A DNA stretch of 64,000 bases. Source: Hyphomicrobiales bacterium. GTDB lineage: Bacteria; Pseudomonadota; Alphaproteobacteria; Rhizobiales; Rhizobiaceae. Every line of letters begins with the position of its first letter. Positions within the stretch are counted from its first letter, which is position 1. The position numbers and the translations under genes are program-made. The notes beneath the pieces were generated by a model, which worked only from the letters and a program-made list of their open reading frames with translations, made no database searches and was not told the origin of the DNA. The stretch is taken from the NCBI GenBank assembly GCA_900472175.1, contig UCHD01000007.1, forward strand, positions 59,948 through 123,947, in the 5' to 3' direction. Below, in pieces: positions 55,328-64,000 of the stretch.

Positions 55328-57340
55328 ATGGACGCTCTCGTGACTGATCATCTTCTCCTCGGTATCGATACCGGCGGAACCTATACCGACGCGGTTCTTT
55401 TCAGTGAAACCGAAGGCGTCGTCGCCAAGGCAAAGGCGCTGACCACGCGCCACGATCTCTCGGTCGGCATCTCCGGCGCCGTCGAGGCCGTGCTGGAACA
55501 GGCAAGGGCGCCCGCATCGGCGATCAGCCTTGTGTCCCTGTCCACGACGCTTGCGACCAACGCGCTGGTCGAAGGGCAGGGCGGCCGCGCCGGTCTGGTG
55601 ATGATCGGTTTTGGCCCGGAAGACCTGAAGCGCGACGGCCTGCAGGAAGCGCTGGGCTCTGATCCGGTGATCTTCCTGCCTGGTGGCCATAATGTCCATG
55701 GCGGCGAAACGCTGCTCGACATGACACTGCTTGATGAAGCCCTGCCGCAGCTTGCAACAGAGGTCGCGTCCTTCGCTGTGGCCGGTTATTTCGCTGTGCG
55801 GAATCCGGCTCACGAACAGCGCGTGCGCGACCGGATTCGCGAAGTATCGCATCTGCCGGTCACCTGCAGTCATGAGCTGTCCTCCAAGCTTGGCGGTCCC
55901 CGCCGGGCGCTGACGACCCTTCTCAATGCCCGCCTGGTCTCGATGATCGACCGTTTGATTGACGCCTGCGAAGGTTTCCTGAAAAGCCGCGGCATCGATG
56001 TACCGATGATGGTCGTGCGTGGCGACGGCGCGCTGATATCGGCGTCGGAGGCGCGGCTGCGGCCGATCGAAACCATTCTCTCAGGCCCCGCTGCAAGCCT
56101 TGTCGGTGCCCGGCATCTGACTGGCCTCGACAATGCCGTTGTTTCCGACATAGGCGGTACCACCACCGATGTCGCGGTGCTGGATCAGGGCCGTCCCCGT
56201 CTGGATGGCGAAGGCGCTGTCGTCGGCGGGTTTCGCACCATGGTTGAGGCGGTGGCGATGCGCACCTTTGGCCTCGGCGGCGATTCGGAAATCCGTATCA
56301 ACGATCGCGGCCTGCAGGCGAAGATCGATCTCGGCCCGCGCCGCTTCCTGCCGCTCAGCCTTGCGGCTGTGGAGCATGAGGATGCGGTTATTTCCGTGCT
56401 CGAGCGCCAGTTGCGTACGGCCCACGTCGGGCGTCACGATGGCCGCCTGGCCGTGCGGACCGGGCTTCCCGATCATCTGGCTAGCGGCCTGCAGCCGCAA
56501 GAAACGGCTCTGTACGAACGGATCGGCGCGGTGCCCGTGGCGCTGGAGAGCCTTTTGACCAGCACCTTGCAGAAAGCAACGCTGGACAAGCTGGTGGCGC
56601 GTGGCCTCGTCCATATCTGCGGCTTCACCCCATCCGATGCCATGCATGTGCTGGGGCGGCAGAACCAGTGGAACGCCACGGCGGCCCGGCTGGGCGCGGA
56701 ACTTGCAGCCCGCATCAAGGATGGGTCCGGCAAGCCGATCGCTTCTTCTGCGGAAGCGCTGTCGGAAATGATCGTCGCCCGCCTGACCCGGCAATCCGCC
56801 GAAGTCATTCTCTCTTCCTGCCTGGCGGAAGACGGTGCAGCCATCGATCCCACTGTTTCGCTTGCCGTCGACCGGGCGTTGAAGCGTGAGCCGGGTATTG
56901 TCGCATTTTCGCTGTCGCTCGATCGCCCGCTGGTCGGGCTTGGGGCGTCCGCCCCGGTCTATTATCCGGCAATCGCCGAGATGCTGGGCGCCGAATCGTC
57001 CATCCCGCCCGAAGCCGGGGTCGCCAATGCCGTGGGCGCCATTGTCGGCCAGGTGCGGGCCTCGGTTACGGTATTTGTCACGGCGCCGGAAGAGGGTATC
57101 TTCATCGTCAATGGTGCCGGTCCGAGCAGCCGGTTCCTGGATCAGGAGCAGTCTTTCGCGTTCGCCCGCGATCGGGCGCAAGCCGCAGCCCTGGCATCGG
57201 CCCGGGCAAACGGCGCAGACGAGCCGGCCTTGGTGATGCGCGAGGAGATCGACGCTCCGGAAACTGAGGGGAGCCGAAAGCTGATCGAGGCGCGGTTCAC
57301 CGCCACTGCCAGCGGCCGCCCGCGTGTGGCCCATGGTTGA
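55328..57340 (+). CDS. Hydantoinase/oxoprolinase A-family protein, stand-alone
   Basis: A 670-aa member of the hydantoinase A/oxoprolinase family. 'LLGIDTGGTYTDAVLF' at the N-terminus is the ATP-binding actin-like loop, 'VSLSTTLATNALVEG' follows, and 'VVSDIGGTTTDVAVL' near residue 270 is the second phosphate loop. Such enzymes hydrolyse cyclic amides with ATP, usually with a HyuB partner; none is next to it. It may work alone or with a distant subunit. The substrate is unknown. Confidence 0.85.
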   Translation: MDALVTDHLLLGIDTGGTYTDAVLFSETEGVVAKAKALTTRHDLSVGISGAVEAVLEQARAPASAISLVSLSTTLATNALVEGQGGRAGLVMIGFGPEDLKRDGLQEALGSDPVIFLPGGHNVHGGETLLDMTLLDEALPQLATEVASFAVAGYFAVRNPAHEQRVRDRIREVSHLPVTCSHELSSKLGGPRRALTTLLNARLVSMIDRLIDACEGFLKSRGIDVPMMVVRGDGALISASEARLRPIETILSGPAASLVGARHLTGLDNAVVSDIGGTTTDVAVLDQGRPRLDGEGAVVGGFRTMVEAVAMRTFGLGGDSEIRINDRGLQAKIDLGPRRFLPLSLAAVEHEDAVISVLERQLRTAHVGRHDGRLAVRTGLPDHLASGLQPQETALYERIGAVPVALESLLTSTLQKATLDKLVARGLVHICGFTPSDAMHVLGRQNQWNATAARLGAELAARIKDGSGKPIASSAEALSEMIVARLTRQSAEVILSSCLAEDGAAIDPTVSLAVDRALKREPGIVAFSLSLDRPLVGLGASAPVYYPAIAEMLGAESSIPPEAGVANAVGAIVGQVRASVTVFVTAPEEGIFIVNGAGPSSRFLDQEQSFAFARDRAQAAALASARANGADEPALVMREEIDAPETEGSRKLIEARFTATASGRPRVAHG

Positions 57341-57449
57341 TTTGTTCTGATTTGGAAATAATTCTTCGCATTTTTGCTGGATTGACAGGGAATGAAACCG
57401 TGAGAGACTGCGGCCTCTCAAATTCAAGCGTTAATTCATGGAGTTGCCG

Positions 57450-59618
57450 ATGGGCCGGATAGAAAAGAATGGGTTGGGAATCGATGCGGATCTGCATGAA
57501 TTCCTCGTCAAGGAAGCCTTGCCCGGCACCGGCGTCAATGGGGACCAGTTCTTCGCGGCCTTTTCGCAGATCGTCCATGATCTCGCGCCGAAAAACCGCG
57601 AGCTGCTGGCCAAGCGTGATGCGTTGCAGCAAAAGCTCGACACCTGGTATCGCCAGAACGGCGCGCCGGTCGATATGGCTGTTTACGAAGGCTTCCTGAA
57701 GGAGATCGGTTATCTCCTGCCGGAAGGCCCGGATTTCACGGTTTCCACCAGCAATGTCGACCCGGAGATCGCTACCATTGCCGGGCCGCAACTCGTCGTT
57801 CCCGTCATGAATGCGCGCTATGCGCTGAACGCCGCCAACGCGCGCTGGGGTTCACTCTATGATGCGCTCTACGGCACCGACGCAATTGCCGAGGATGGCG
57901 GCGCGGAAAAGGGCAGGGGTTACAACCCGGTCCGCGGCCAGAAGGTCATCGCCTGGGCGCGCAGCTTTCTTGATGCCAGCGCACCGCTGTCGGCCGGCCG
58001 CTGGAGTGACGTCACGGCATTGACCGTCGATGGCGCAGTCCTGTCGATCTCGACCGCCTCAGGCGCGGTCAAACTCGCGGACGCCGCTCAGTTTGCCGGC
58101 TATCGGGGTGAAAAGGCCTCGCCGTCACACGTTCTTCTGAAGAAGAACAACCTGCATATCGAGATTGTCATCGACGCCTCGACGCCAACCGGCAAGGACG
58201 ATCGCGCCCACATTTCCGATGTCATCCTCGAATCGGCCATCACGGCGATCATGGATTGCGAGGATTCGATTGCTGCCGTCGATGCCGAAGACAAGATCGT
58301 CGTCTATCGCAACTGGCTGGGCCTGATGAAGGGTGATCTGCAGGAAGAGGTCACAAAGGGCGGCAAGACGTTTACCCGCAAGCTCAATGCGGATCTTGGC
58401 TTTACGGCGCCGCAGGGTGGCGAGATTTCGCTGAAGGGCCGCGCGCTGATGCTGGTGCGCAATGTCGGTCACCTGATGACCAATCCGGCAATCCTTGACC
58501 GTGATGGCAACGAGGTTCCGGAAGGCATCATGGATGCCATGATCACCGGTCTGATCGCACTCTATGATATTGGCCCGGCTGGCCGCCGGATGAATTCGCG
58601 CGAAGGCTCGATGTATGTCGTCAAGCCGAAGATGCACGGTCCGGAAGAAGTCGCTTTCGCCTCGGAAATCTTCGCCCGCGTCGAGCAGGCGCTCGGCATG
58701 GCTGCGAATACGATGAAAATGGGCATCATGGACGAGGAACGCCGCACGACGGTCAACCTCAAGGAATGCATTCGCGCTGCCAGGGAACGCGTCGTCTTCA
58801 TCAATACCGGCTTCCTCGATCGTACCGGCGACGAAATGCACACCTCGATGGAAGCGGGCCCGATGATCCGCAAGGGTGATATGAAGCAGGCGGCATGGAT
58901 CGCGGCCTATGAAAACTGGAACGTTGATATCGGCCTCGAATGCGGCCTGTCCGGGCATGCGCAGATCGGCAAGGGCATGTGGGCGATGCCCGACCTGATG
59001 GCTGCGATGCTGGAGCAGAAGATCGCTCATCCGAAGGCTGGCGCCAATACCGCCTGGGTTCCCTCGCCAACGGCCGCGACGCTGCATGCGACGCACTATC
59101 ACAAGGTCGATGTTTCAGCCGTTCAGGCAGACCTGAAGAGCCGGACGCGGGCGAAACTGAGTGACATTCTCTCGGTTCCGGTCGCCTCGCGGCCGAACTG
59201 GACGACAGACGAAATCCAGCGCGAACTCGATAACAACGCGCAAGGCATTCTCGGTTACGTCGTGCGCTGGGTTGACCAGGGCGTCGGCTGCTCCAAGGTG
59301 CCTGACATCAACAATGTCGGCCTGATGGAAGACCGCGCCACGCTGCGCATCTCCGCCCAGCACATGGCCAACTGGCTGCACCATGGCGTCGTTACCGAAG
59401 CGCAGATCGTCGAGACGATGAAGCGCATGGCTGCAGTCGTTGATGGCCAGAATGCCGGGGATGCAGCCTATACGCCGATGGCCGGTAATTTCGATGGCTC
59501 GATCGCATTCCAGGCGGCGCTCGAACTGGTCCTGAAGGGACGCGAGCAGCCAAACGGCTACACCGAACCGGTCCTGCACCGCCGCCGCCTGGAACTGAAG
59601 GCAAGCCAGGCTGCTTAG
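57450..59618 (+). CDS. glcB: Malate synthase G
   Basis: A 722-aa enzyme making malate from glyoxylate and acetyl-CoA. The length fits E. coli GlcB (723). Conserved parts include '[27 protein letters not shown]' (given only in part; key Glu and Asp near residue 270), '[11 protein letters not shown]' and '[18 protein letters not shown]' with the catalytic Asp region later in '[13 protein letters not shown]'. The ATG at 57450 has GGAG 6 bases upstream; an ATG at 57438 would add four residues. The product bypasses CO2 loss on C2 compounds. Confidence 0.95.
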   Translation: MGRIEKNGLGIDADLHEFLVKEALPGTGVNGDQFFAAFSQIVHDLAPKNRELLAKRDALQQKLDTWYRQNGAPVDMAVYEGFLKEIGYLLPEGPDFTVSTSNVDPEIATIAGPQLVVPVMNARYALNAANARWGSLYDALYGTDAIAEDGGAEKGRGYNPVRGQKVIAWARSFLDASAPLSAGRWSDVTALTVDGAVLSISTASGAVKLADAAQFAGYRGEKASPSHVLLKKNNLHIEIVIDASTPTGKDDRAHISDVILESAITAIMDCEDSIAAVDAEDKIVVYRNWLGLMKGDLQEEVTKGGKTFTRKLNADLGFTAPQGGEISLKGRALMLVRNVGHLMTNPAILDRDGNEVPEGIMDAMITGLIALYDIGPAGRRMNSREGSMYVVKPKMHGPEEVAFASEIFARVEQALGMAANTMKMGIMDEERRTTVNLKECIRAARERVVFINTGFLDRTGDEMHTSMEAGPMIRKGDMKQAAWIAAYENWNVDIGLECGLSGHAQIGKGMWAMPDLMAAMLEQKIAHPKAGANTAWVPSPTAATLHATHYHKVDVSAVQADLKSRTRAKLSDILSVPVASRPNWTTDEIQRELDNNAQGILGYVVRWVDQGVGCSKVPDINNVGLMEDRATLRISAQHMANWLHHGVVTEAQIVETMKRMAAVVDGQNAGDAAYTPMAGNFDGSIAFQAALELVLKGREQPNGYTEPVLHRRRLELKASQAA

Positions 59619-59628
59619 CAAGGCGTTC

Positions 59629-59644
59629 TGTTCCACGTGAAACC
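59629..59644. other. parS centromere site (15 of 16)
   Basis: TGTTCCACGTGAAACC matches the ParB consensus TGTTNCACGTGAAACA at every position but the last. It lies between glcB and the L,D-transpeptidase gene, outside coding sequence, where chromosomal parS sites are often found. Confidence 0.7.
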
Positions 59645-59763
59645 CGCCCAATTCTGACACTTAGCTCCAGGCCCTTCTTATCTCCCTCGGGGAATGAGGA
59701 GGGCCTCGAAATATTGGTGTCTTTTTGCAGCAACAGGGTGTGCAGCTGAATCACTGTGTCAAA

Positions 59764-59795
59764 AACAAAAATCCCCGGACAAGCCGGGGATTTGA
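59764..59795 (-). terminator. Terminator of the L,D-transpeptidase gene
   Basis: On the minus strand AAATCCCCGG and CCGGGGATTT form a 10-bp stem around a 5-base loop, followed by TTGTTTTTG. It lies about 27 bases after the stop. Confidence 0.88.
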
Positions 59796-59821
59796 AAACG
59801 CTACACCGTTCGAACCGGCAC

Positions 59822-60484
59822 TTACTGCTGGACGATGACGTGGGTGTTCTTGCCCGGACGAACGCGGGCATAGAGGTCGATGATGTCCTGGTTGATCATG
59901 CGGATGCAACCGGACGAAGCGGCGGTGCCGATCGAGGCCCATTCCGGCGAACCGTGGATGCGGAACAGCGTGTCCTTGCCCTCGTCGTTGAACAAGTACA
60001 TGGCGCGCGCGCCGAGCGGGTTGCGCAGGCCCGGGCCCATGCCGTTTTCGACATATTGGGCAACGTCCGGCTTGCGCACGGCCATTTCCTTCGGCGGATG
60101 CCATGTCGGCCATTCCTGCTTCCAAGCAACATAGGCGCGGCCTTCCCATGCGAAACCGGCCTTGCCGACGCCGATCCCGTAGCGAACGGCCTTGCCGCCG
60201 GGCAGTACGAAATAGAGGAAGCGGTTCGGTGTGTTGACGATGATCGTGCCGGGCTTTTCAGCTGTGGCATAGTCGACGATCTGGCGGTGAAAACGCTCGT
60301 TGACCTTGTTGATCGGGATGGCCGGAAGGGCGTAGCCGTGATCTTCGACCGGGCCGTAGCCATCCGAGAAGATCTGGTTGGTTGCTACTCTTTCGCCGAT
60401 GGGAGCGATCGGCGCCGTGGAGCAACTGGCCAAGACGAGTGTAGCCGCGAGGCTGCACAGCAGAACTGCATTGCGGAAGCGCAT
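59822..60484 (-). CDS. L,D-transpeptidase lipoprotein
   Basis: A 220-aa YkuD-family peptidoglycan cross-linking enzyme. The signal peptide ends in a lipobox 'VLASC' with Cys21. The catalytic motif 'HGSPEWASIGTAASSGCIRM' has the His, Ser-Gly-Cys and Arg of the family. 'TPNRFLYFVLPGGKAVRYGIGVG' is the N-terminal half of the YkuD domain. It likely makes 3-3 cross-links or attaches outer-membrane proteins. Divergent from mmcB. Confidence 0.92.
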   Translation of the reverse strand: MRFRNAVLLCSLAATLVLASCSTAPIAPIGERVATNQIFSDGYGPVEDHGYALPAIPINKVNERFHRQIVDYATAEKPGTIIVNTPNRFLYFVLPGGKAVRYGIGVGKAGFAWEGRAYVAWKQEWPTWHPPKEMAVRKPDVAQYVENGMGPGLRNPLGARAMYLFNDEGKDTLFRIHGSPEWASIGTAASSGCIRMINQDIIDLYARVRPGKNTHVIVQQ

Positions 60485-60663
60485 GGGAATCTCTTAAAAT
60501 GAGGCAAGACTATCTGGGCCGTTTCGACCACCAGTGATTATGGTTTATTTGCGATTGCTGCTGGATTGCAAGGGAATGCGTTGCGGCATTTTCTTGCGGC
60601 AGTGCAAATTCCCGGCGGATTGTTTTTTTGCAACAAAAGCGGCCTCGTGCGAGAGTTTAATGA

Positions 60664-61191
60664 ATGGCGATTCTTTCTATTCACAACGATAGTCCTCTGA
60701 TTGACGGGCGTCAGTCGCAACGCGCACTCATGGTGCGCCGGGGCGTGCAGCGTTACTTGCATGAAATGCGCCATGCGGTGCTGCCGGAACTGACGCTTGC
60801 CAGCGGCAGGCGTGCCGACCTGATTTCTATTTCGCCGAAGGGCGAGATCTGGATCGTCGAAATCAAGACGTCGATCGAGGATTTCAGGGTGGACCGTAAA
60901 TGGCCGGACTACCGGATGCATTCCGACCGGCTGTATTTCGCCACGCATAGCGGCGTGCCGCTGGATATCTTTCCGGAGGAATGCGGGCTGTTGCTGTCGG
61001 ATGGCTATGACGCGGAGATGATCCGCGATGCGCCGGAACACAAGCTGCCAGCGCCGACCCGCAAGTCGGTGACCACAAATTTCGCCCGCGTCGCCGCCCA
61101 GCGGCTGATGCTGGCGGAATGGGCTGCGGACAGGGCAGGCGACCCGAACATGCGCGACATCGTTTCAGGCTCGCTGGACGCAGAAAGCTGA
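60664..61191 (+). CDS. mmcB: MmcB-family DNA repair protein
   Basis: A 175-aa protein of the MmcB family. The nuclease-like core is 'GRRADLISISPKGEIWIVEIKTS' (key Asp and Glu-Ile-Lys, a PD-(D/E)XK layout). In Caulobacter mmcB is damage-induced and protects against mitomycin C. I do not see an alphaproteobacterial SOS box (GTTC-N7-GTTC) in the 179 bases upstream, so SOS control is not supported here. Convergent with actR. Confidence 0.85.
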   Translation: MAILSIHNDSPLIDGRQSQRALMVRRGVQRYLHEMRHAVLPELTLASGRRADLISISPKGEIWIVEIKTSIEDFRVDRKWPDYRMHSDRLYFATHSGVPLDIFPEECGLLLSDGYDAEMIRDAPEHKLPAPTRKSVTTNFARVAAQRLMLAEWAADRAGDPNMRDIVSGSLDAES

Positions 61192-61200
61192 GACGCGCCG

Positions 61201-61785
61201 TTATTTCGGCGCGCGCTTGGCGAGGATACGCTGCAGCGTGCGGCGATGCATGTTGAGCCGGCGGGCGGTCTCGGAAACATTGCGCTCGCACATTTCATAG
61301 ACGCGCTGGATATGCTCCCAGCGCACACGGTCGGCCGACATCGGGTTTTCCGGCGGTTCGGCGCGCTCGCCGGTCCTTTGCACCAGTGCTGCGAAGATAT
61401 CGTCGGCATCGGCAGGCTTGGCGAGATAGTCGACGGCCCCAAGCTTCACCGCGTTGACGGCGGTGGCGATATTGCCATAGCCGGTCAGCATGATGATGCG
61501 TGTGTCGTCGCGCCGGGCGCGGATCGCTTCGATGACGTCGAGGCCGCTACCGTCGCCGAGCCGCAGATCGACGACCGCATATTTCGGCGGACGAGTCTTG
61601 GCCTTGGCGATCCCTTCGGCAACCGATTCGGCGATATCGACGGCAAAGCCACGGGTTTCCATGGCGCGGGCCAGACGGCGCAGGAAGGGCGCGTCGTCAT
61701 CGACGATCAGAAGGGACGTGTCAGCGCCGATCAACGAAGCATCGCTCGGTCCAGCACCTGCCTGTTCGGGAAGTTTTTCCGTCAT
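61201..61785 (-). CDS. actR: Redox response regulator ActR (RegA/PrrA type)
   Basis: A 194-aa two-domain regulator. The receiver has 'LLIVDDDAPFLRRLA', the phosphorylated Asp73 in 'YAVVDLRLGDGSG' and Lys in 'DYLAKPAD'. A proline hinge ('AEPPENPM') leads to a Fis-type helix-turn-helix 'NVSETARRLNMHRRTLQRIL'. It controls redox, acid and energy genes in rhizobia. 77 bases after actS. Confidence 0.94.
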   Translation of the reverse strand: MTEKLPEQAGAGPSDASLIGADTSLLIVDDDAPFLRRLARAMETRGFAVDIAESVAEGIAKAKTRPPKYAVVDLRLGDGSGLDVIEAIRARRDDTRIIMLTGYGNIATAVNAVKLGAVDYLAKPADADDIFAALVQRTGERAEPPENPMSADRVRWEHIQRVYEMCERNVSETARRLNMHRRTLQRILAKRAPK

Positions 61786-61862
61786 GTCGCAATCCTTGGT
61801 GCAGTCTCTTGTTGGTGCACTCTATGTAAGTTCGCTTATTCCCGCTACCGGACGCCGTAAAG

Positions 61863-63167
61863 TCATTTTGACAGTTTTGTATCCATCAGACTGCGCGGCC
61901 ATTCGACGCTGACACGGGCGCCGGGCTTCTCGGGGCCGCGGTTCTCGAAGGTCAGTTTGGCGCCCGATCGCTCCAGCAGCGTCTTGGCGATAAACAGGCC
62001 AAGGCCCAGGCCTCCGGCGCTGTCGTCCTTCTGGCGCTTGGTGACATAGGGTTCGCCGATCCGGCTGAGGATATCCGGCGCATATCCATCGCCGTCGTCC
62101 TCGATCACAACTGAAACGATAGACGGCGTATGGGTGACTGTCACCGTCACTTCCTTCTTGGCATAGTCGACGGCGTTCTCCAGCAGATTGCCGAGCCCAT
62201 AGAGAATACCGGCATTGCGGTTGCCGACCGGTTCGGCTGCACGGTCTCCGCGTTCAACGAGGTTGATCTGGATGCCGAACTCCCGATGCGGCGCCATCAC
62301 CTCCTCCACCAGCGAGGAAAGCGGCAGGTTGCGCATGTGATCTTCGTTCTCCGAAGACAAGGTCGTCAGACGCCGCAGAATATCACGGCAACGTTCGCTC
62401 TGGCTGCGCAGCAGGTGAACATCCTCGCCGAAGCGCGGATCGTTGCCTAGTTCGCGCTCCATCTCCTTGGCGACGACGCTGATGGTGGCCAACGGCGTTC
62501 CGAGTTCGTGGGCAGCGGCGGCGGCCAGGCCATCGAGCTGTGAGAGGTGCTTTTCCCGCTGCAGCACCAGTTCCGTCGCGGTTAGTGCTTCCGACAGCTC
62601 GCTGGCTTCCAGAGAGACGCGATAAGTGTAGAAGGCCGCGAATGCCGTGGTCGCAACGATGGCGAACCAGATGCCGGCGGTCAGGACCTTCGGCATCAAC
62701 AGCACAACGCCGGGATACCAGGGGAGGGGGAAGGGCGAGAAGGCAAGCGCGGTAATGCCGAGAATGGCCAGGCTTGCCAGCGCGATGCTGTGCCATTTCG
62801 GCTGCGAGGCGGACGAGATAATGACGGGAACGCAGACCAGCGGCGCAAAGGGATTGGCAAGCCCGCCGGTGATGAACAGAAGGGCCATCAGCTGGGCAAG
62901 ATCGATACCGAGCAAGGCAAAAGCGGCAGGTGGCTGCAGCCGGTGAGTCGGCGGATAGCGAATGGTGAGATAGGCATTCACCCAGGCAAGCAGCGCGATC
63001 AGCGAGCAGCAGGCAATCAACGGCAGAGGGAACTGTAGCCAGAACGCGGTGATCATCACCGCGATCGATTGCCCGCCGACCGCCAGCCAACGCAGGCGAA
63101 CGATGGTCTGCAATCGCAGCACGCGGCTTGTGGTGGTTTCTTCCCCGTCGAGTGCGGCCGCTATCAT
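61863..63167 (-). CDS. actS: Redox sensor kinase ActS (RegB/PrrB type)
   Basis: A 434-aa membrane kinase with about six transmembrane segments (residues 25-185). The quinone-binding 'TGGLANPFAPL' (101-107) is intact, the H-box is 'AAAAHELGTPLATI' (His220), and the redox cysteine in 'SERCRDILRRL' (Cys260) is present. HATPase motifs 'DDGDGYAPDI' and 'GGLGLGLFIAKTLL' follow. The start at 63167 gives MIAAALDGEE; the frame is open further but runs into the hrpB end. Confidence 0.94.
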   Translation of the reverse strand: MIAAALDGEETTTSRVLRLQTIVRLRWLAVGGQSIAVMITAFWLQFPLPLIACCSLIALLAWVNAYLTIRYPPTHRLQPPAAFALLGIDLAQLMALLFITGGLANPFAPLVCVPVIISSASQPKWHSIALASLAILGITALAFSPFPLPWYPGVVLLMPKVLTAGIWFAIVATTAFAAFYTYRVSLEASELSEALTATELVLQREKHLSQLDGLAAAAAHELGTPLATISVVAKEMERELGNDPRFGEDVHLLRSQSERCRDILRRLTTLSSENEDHMRNLPLSSLVEEVMAPHREFGIQINLVERGDRAAEPVGNRNAGILYGLGNLLENAVDYAKKEVTVTVTHTPSIVSVVIEDDGDGYAPDILSRIGEPYVTKRQKDDSAGGLGLGLFIAKTLLERSGAKLTFENRGPEKPGARVSVEWPRSLMDTKLSK

Positions 63168-63198
63168 CCGGTTTCCTGTCGTCAATGCTATCGAAGCC

Positions 63199-64000
63199 TC
63201 ATGTACCACGCGGTTTTGCCCGTGTCGTCGGCGGCGCATTTGCCGGGTCTTCCGGCCACGGATGTTTCGGATACCGGCCGCGCATGTCGGCGCGCACATC
63301 TTTCCACGACCCGGCCCAGAAACCGGGCAGGTCACGCGTCATCTGCATCGGCTTGTGGCCCGGCGAGATCAGCTCCAGCAGCAGCGGCAATCGCCCGCCG
63401 CCAATCGACGGATGCGTCTTCAGCCCGAACAGTTCCTGAACGCGGATCGACAGAACCGGCTCATCGCCATCGTAGCGGATCGGATGGCGCTGTCCGGTCG
63501 GTGCTTCGAAATGGGTTGGGGCCAGGCGGGCAAGATCGCGGGCGATATCATGCGGCACCAGCGACTGCAGCCCTTCGGAAAGGCTGCCCGCGCTGATATC
63601 GTCGATACCGCGCGTGTCGCGCTGAAAAGGCACGAACCACTCGTCCAGCCGCGACAGCAGACTGTCGTCCGACATATCCGGCCAGGGCTCGCCGAGCGTG
63701 CGATAGAGAAAGCCGATGCGGTCGCGCAATTGCGCGGCTTCCTTGGAGAGTGGCAAAACCGCAAGCCCAAGCTGGCGGACGCCATCCGCAAGCGCGCGGG
63801 CGGCCGGTTCGCCCTTTGGCTTGCTGAGTGGCGTCTCGTCAAAAATGATCGCTCCAAGCCGCGTCACCCGCCGCGCCCGCACCTGCCGGCTCGGCCGGTC
63901 AAAAAAGGTCTGGTCTTCCTGGACGATCGCTTGCGGCATATGCGCTTCGACATCGGCGCGGGTGATTTCCGCCGCGGCGAGAATGCGCTGCCCGCCCGCC
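63199..64000 (-). CDS. hrpB: ATP-dependent RNA helicase HrpB (C-terminal part, runs off the window)
   Basis: The minus strand is open from the window edge to a stop at 63199 (266 codons). 'ISAGSLSEGLQSLVPHDIARDLARLAPTHFEAPTGQRHPIRYDG' (only key residues: PTGQRHPIRYDG) and 'PVLSIRVQELFGLKTHPSIGGGRLPLLLELISPGHKPMQMTRDLPGFW' (key: SPGHKPMQMTRDLPGFW) are the HrpB C-terminal domain. It ends 'WKDVRADMRGRYPKHPWPEDP', also typical. The helicase core lies outside the window, so activity cannot be judged. Confidence 0.9.
   Translation of the reverse strand, partial: AGGQRILAAAEITRADVEAHMPQAIVQEDQTFFDRPSRQVRARRVTRLGAIIFDETPLSKPKGEPAARALADGVRQLGLAVLPLSKEAAQLRDRIGFLYRTLGEPWPDMSDDSLLSRLDEWFVPFQRDTRGIDDISAGSLSEGLQSLVPHDIARDLARLAPTHFEAPTGQRHPIRYDGDEPVLSIRVQELFGLKTHPSIGGGRLPLLLELISPGHKPMQMTRDLPGFWAGSWKDVRADMRGRYPKHPWPEDPANAPPTTRAKPRGT

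Noticed and set aside
60485..60663. SOS box before mmcB
   Set aside because: No GTTC-N7-GTTC or its complement in the gap.
1..64000. tRNA, rRNA, CRISPR, transposase or phage genes
   Set aside because: Looked for on both strands; nothing recognisable was found by eye, though a short tRNA could be missed without a covariance search.

Overview
This is a chromosomal segment of an alphaproteobacterium of the order Hyphomicrobiales, most likely family Rhizobiaceae (the Agrobacterium/Rhizobium/Sinorhizobium group). The evidence is the gene content and order: trpF-trpB-trpA-accD-folC, trxA-addA-addB, a DivL-type kinase, ahcY, the regulatory PTS genes with the ChvG/ChvI two-component system and pckA, hisB-H-A-F-E, hslVU, and ActS/ActR. 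Coding density is high. I see no phage, insertion sequence, CRISPR array, rRNA or tRNA gene.

Positions 1-13,400 are the most accessory-looking part. After a partial nitroreductase comes a sugar or sugar-acid utilisation cluster: a GabD-like dehydrogenase, an HpcH/HpaI aldolase, a short UxaB-like dehydrogenase, a FadR/GntR-type regulator with two winged-helix domains, an altronate-dehydratase-family enzyme, an aldo/keto reductase, a FucU/RbsD-like mutarotase, a CUT2 (Rbs-type) ABC importer and a zinc alcohol dehydrogenase. Together they fit a non-phosphorylative route for a deoxy- or L-sugar such as L-fucose: import, mutarotation, oxidation, dehydration, aldol cleavage, then aldehyde oxidation. 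The substrate itself is an inference.

Positions 13,600-17,200 hold an intracellular PHB depolymerase, DUF2852 and YqaE/Pmp3 membrane proteins, a YgjP-like metalloprotease and a VapBC-type toxin-antitoxin pair. Positions 17,300-23,200 are the tryptophan/fatty-acid/folate group on the plus strand. Positions 23,200-41,200 are almost all on the minus strand. First comes a run read as divL, a tsaE-amgK fusion, murU-like, addB, addA and trxA, which covers cell-cycle control, tRNA modification, peptidoglycan recycling and recombination. Next is ahcY with a palindromic upstream site, then chvI-chvG-hprK-EIIA(Man)-HPr.

Positions 41,500-50,000 carry pckA, the arfB rescue factor, kbp, alkB, and the minus-strand hisB-DUF2628-hisH-hisA-hisF-hisE-coaA group. 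Positions 50,100-64,000 carry hslVU, a secreted DUF1402 protein with lysozyme-like motifs, a cytochrome P450, a stand-alone hydantoinase A-type protein, malate synthase G, a lipoprotein L,D-transpeptidase, MmcB, ActR/ActS and the C-terminal part of HrpB.

Points most worth a second look are: three parS-like sites within about 16.5 kb, suggesting proximity to the chromosome origin; the tyrosine in place of the phospho-accepting histidine in the DivL-type kinase; the lysozyme-like signature of DUF1402; the sugar cluster and its double-headed regulator; the AccD that has lost most of its zinc-ribbon cysteines; and the triple half-site ahead of ahcY.
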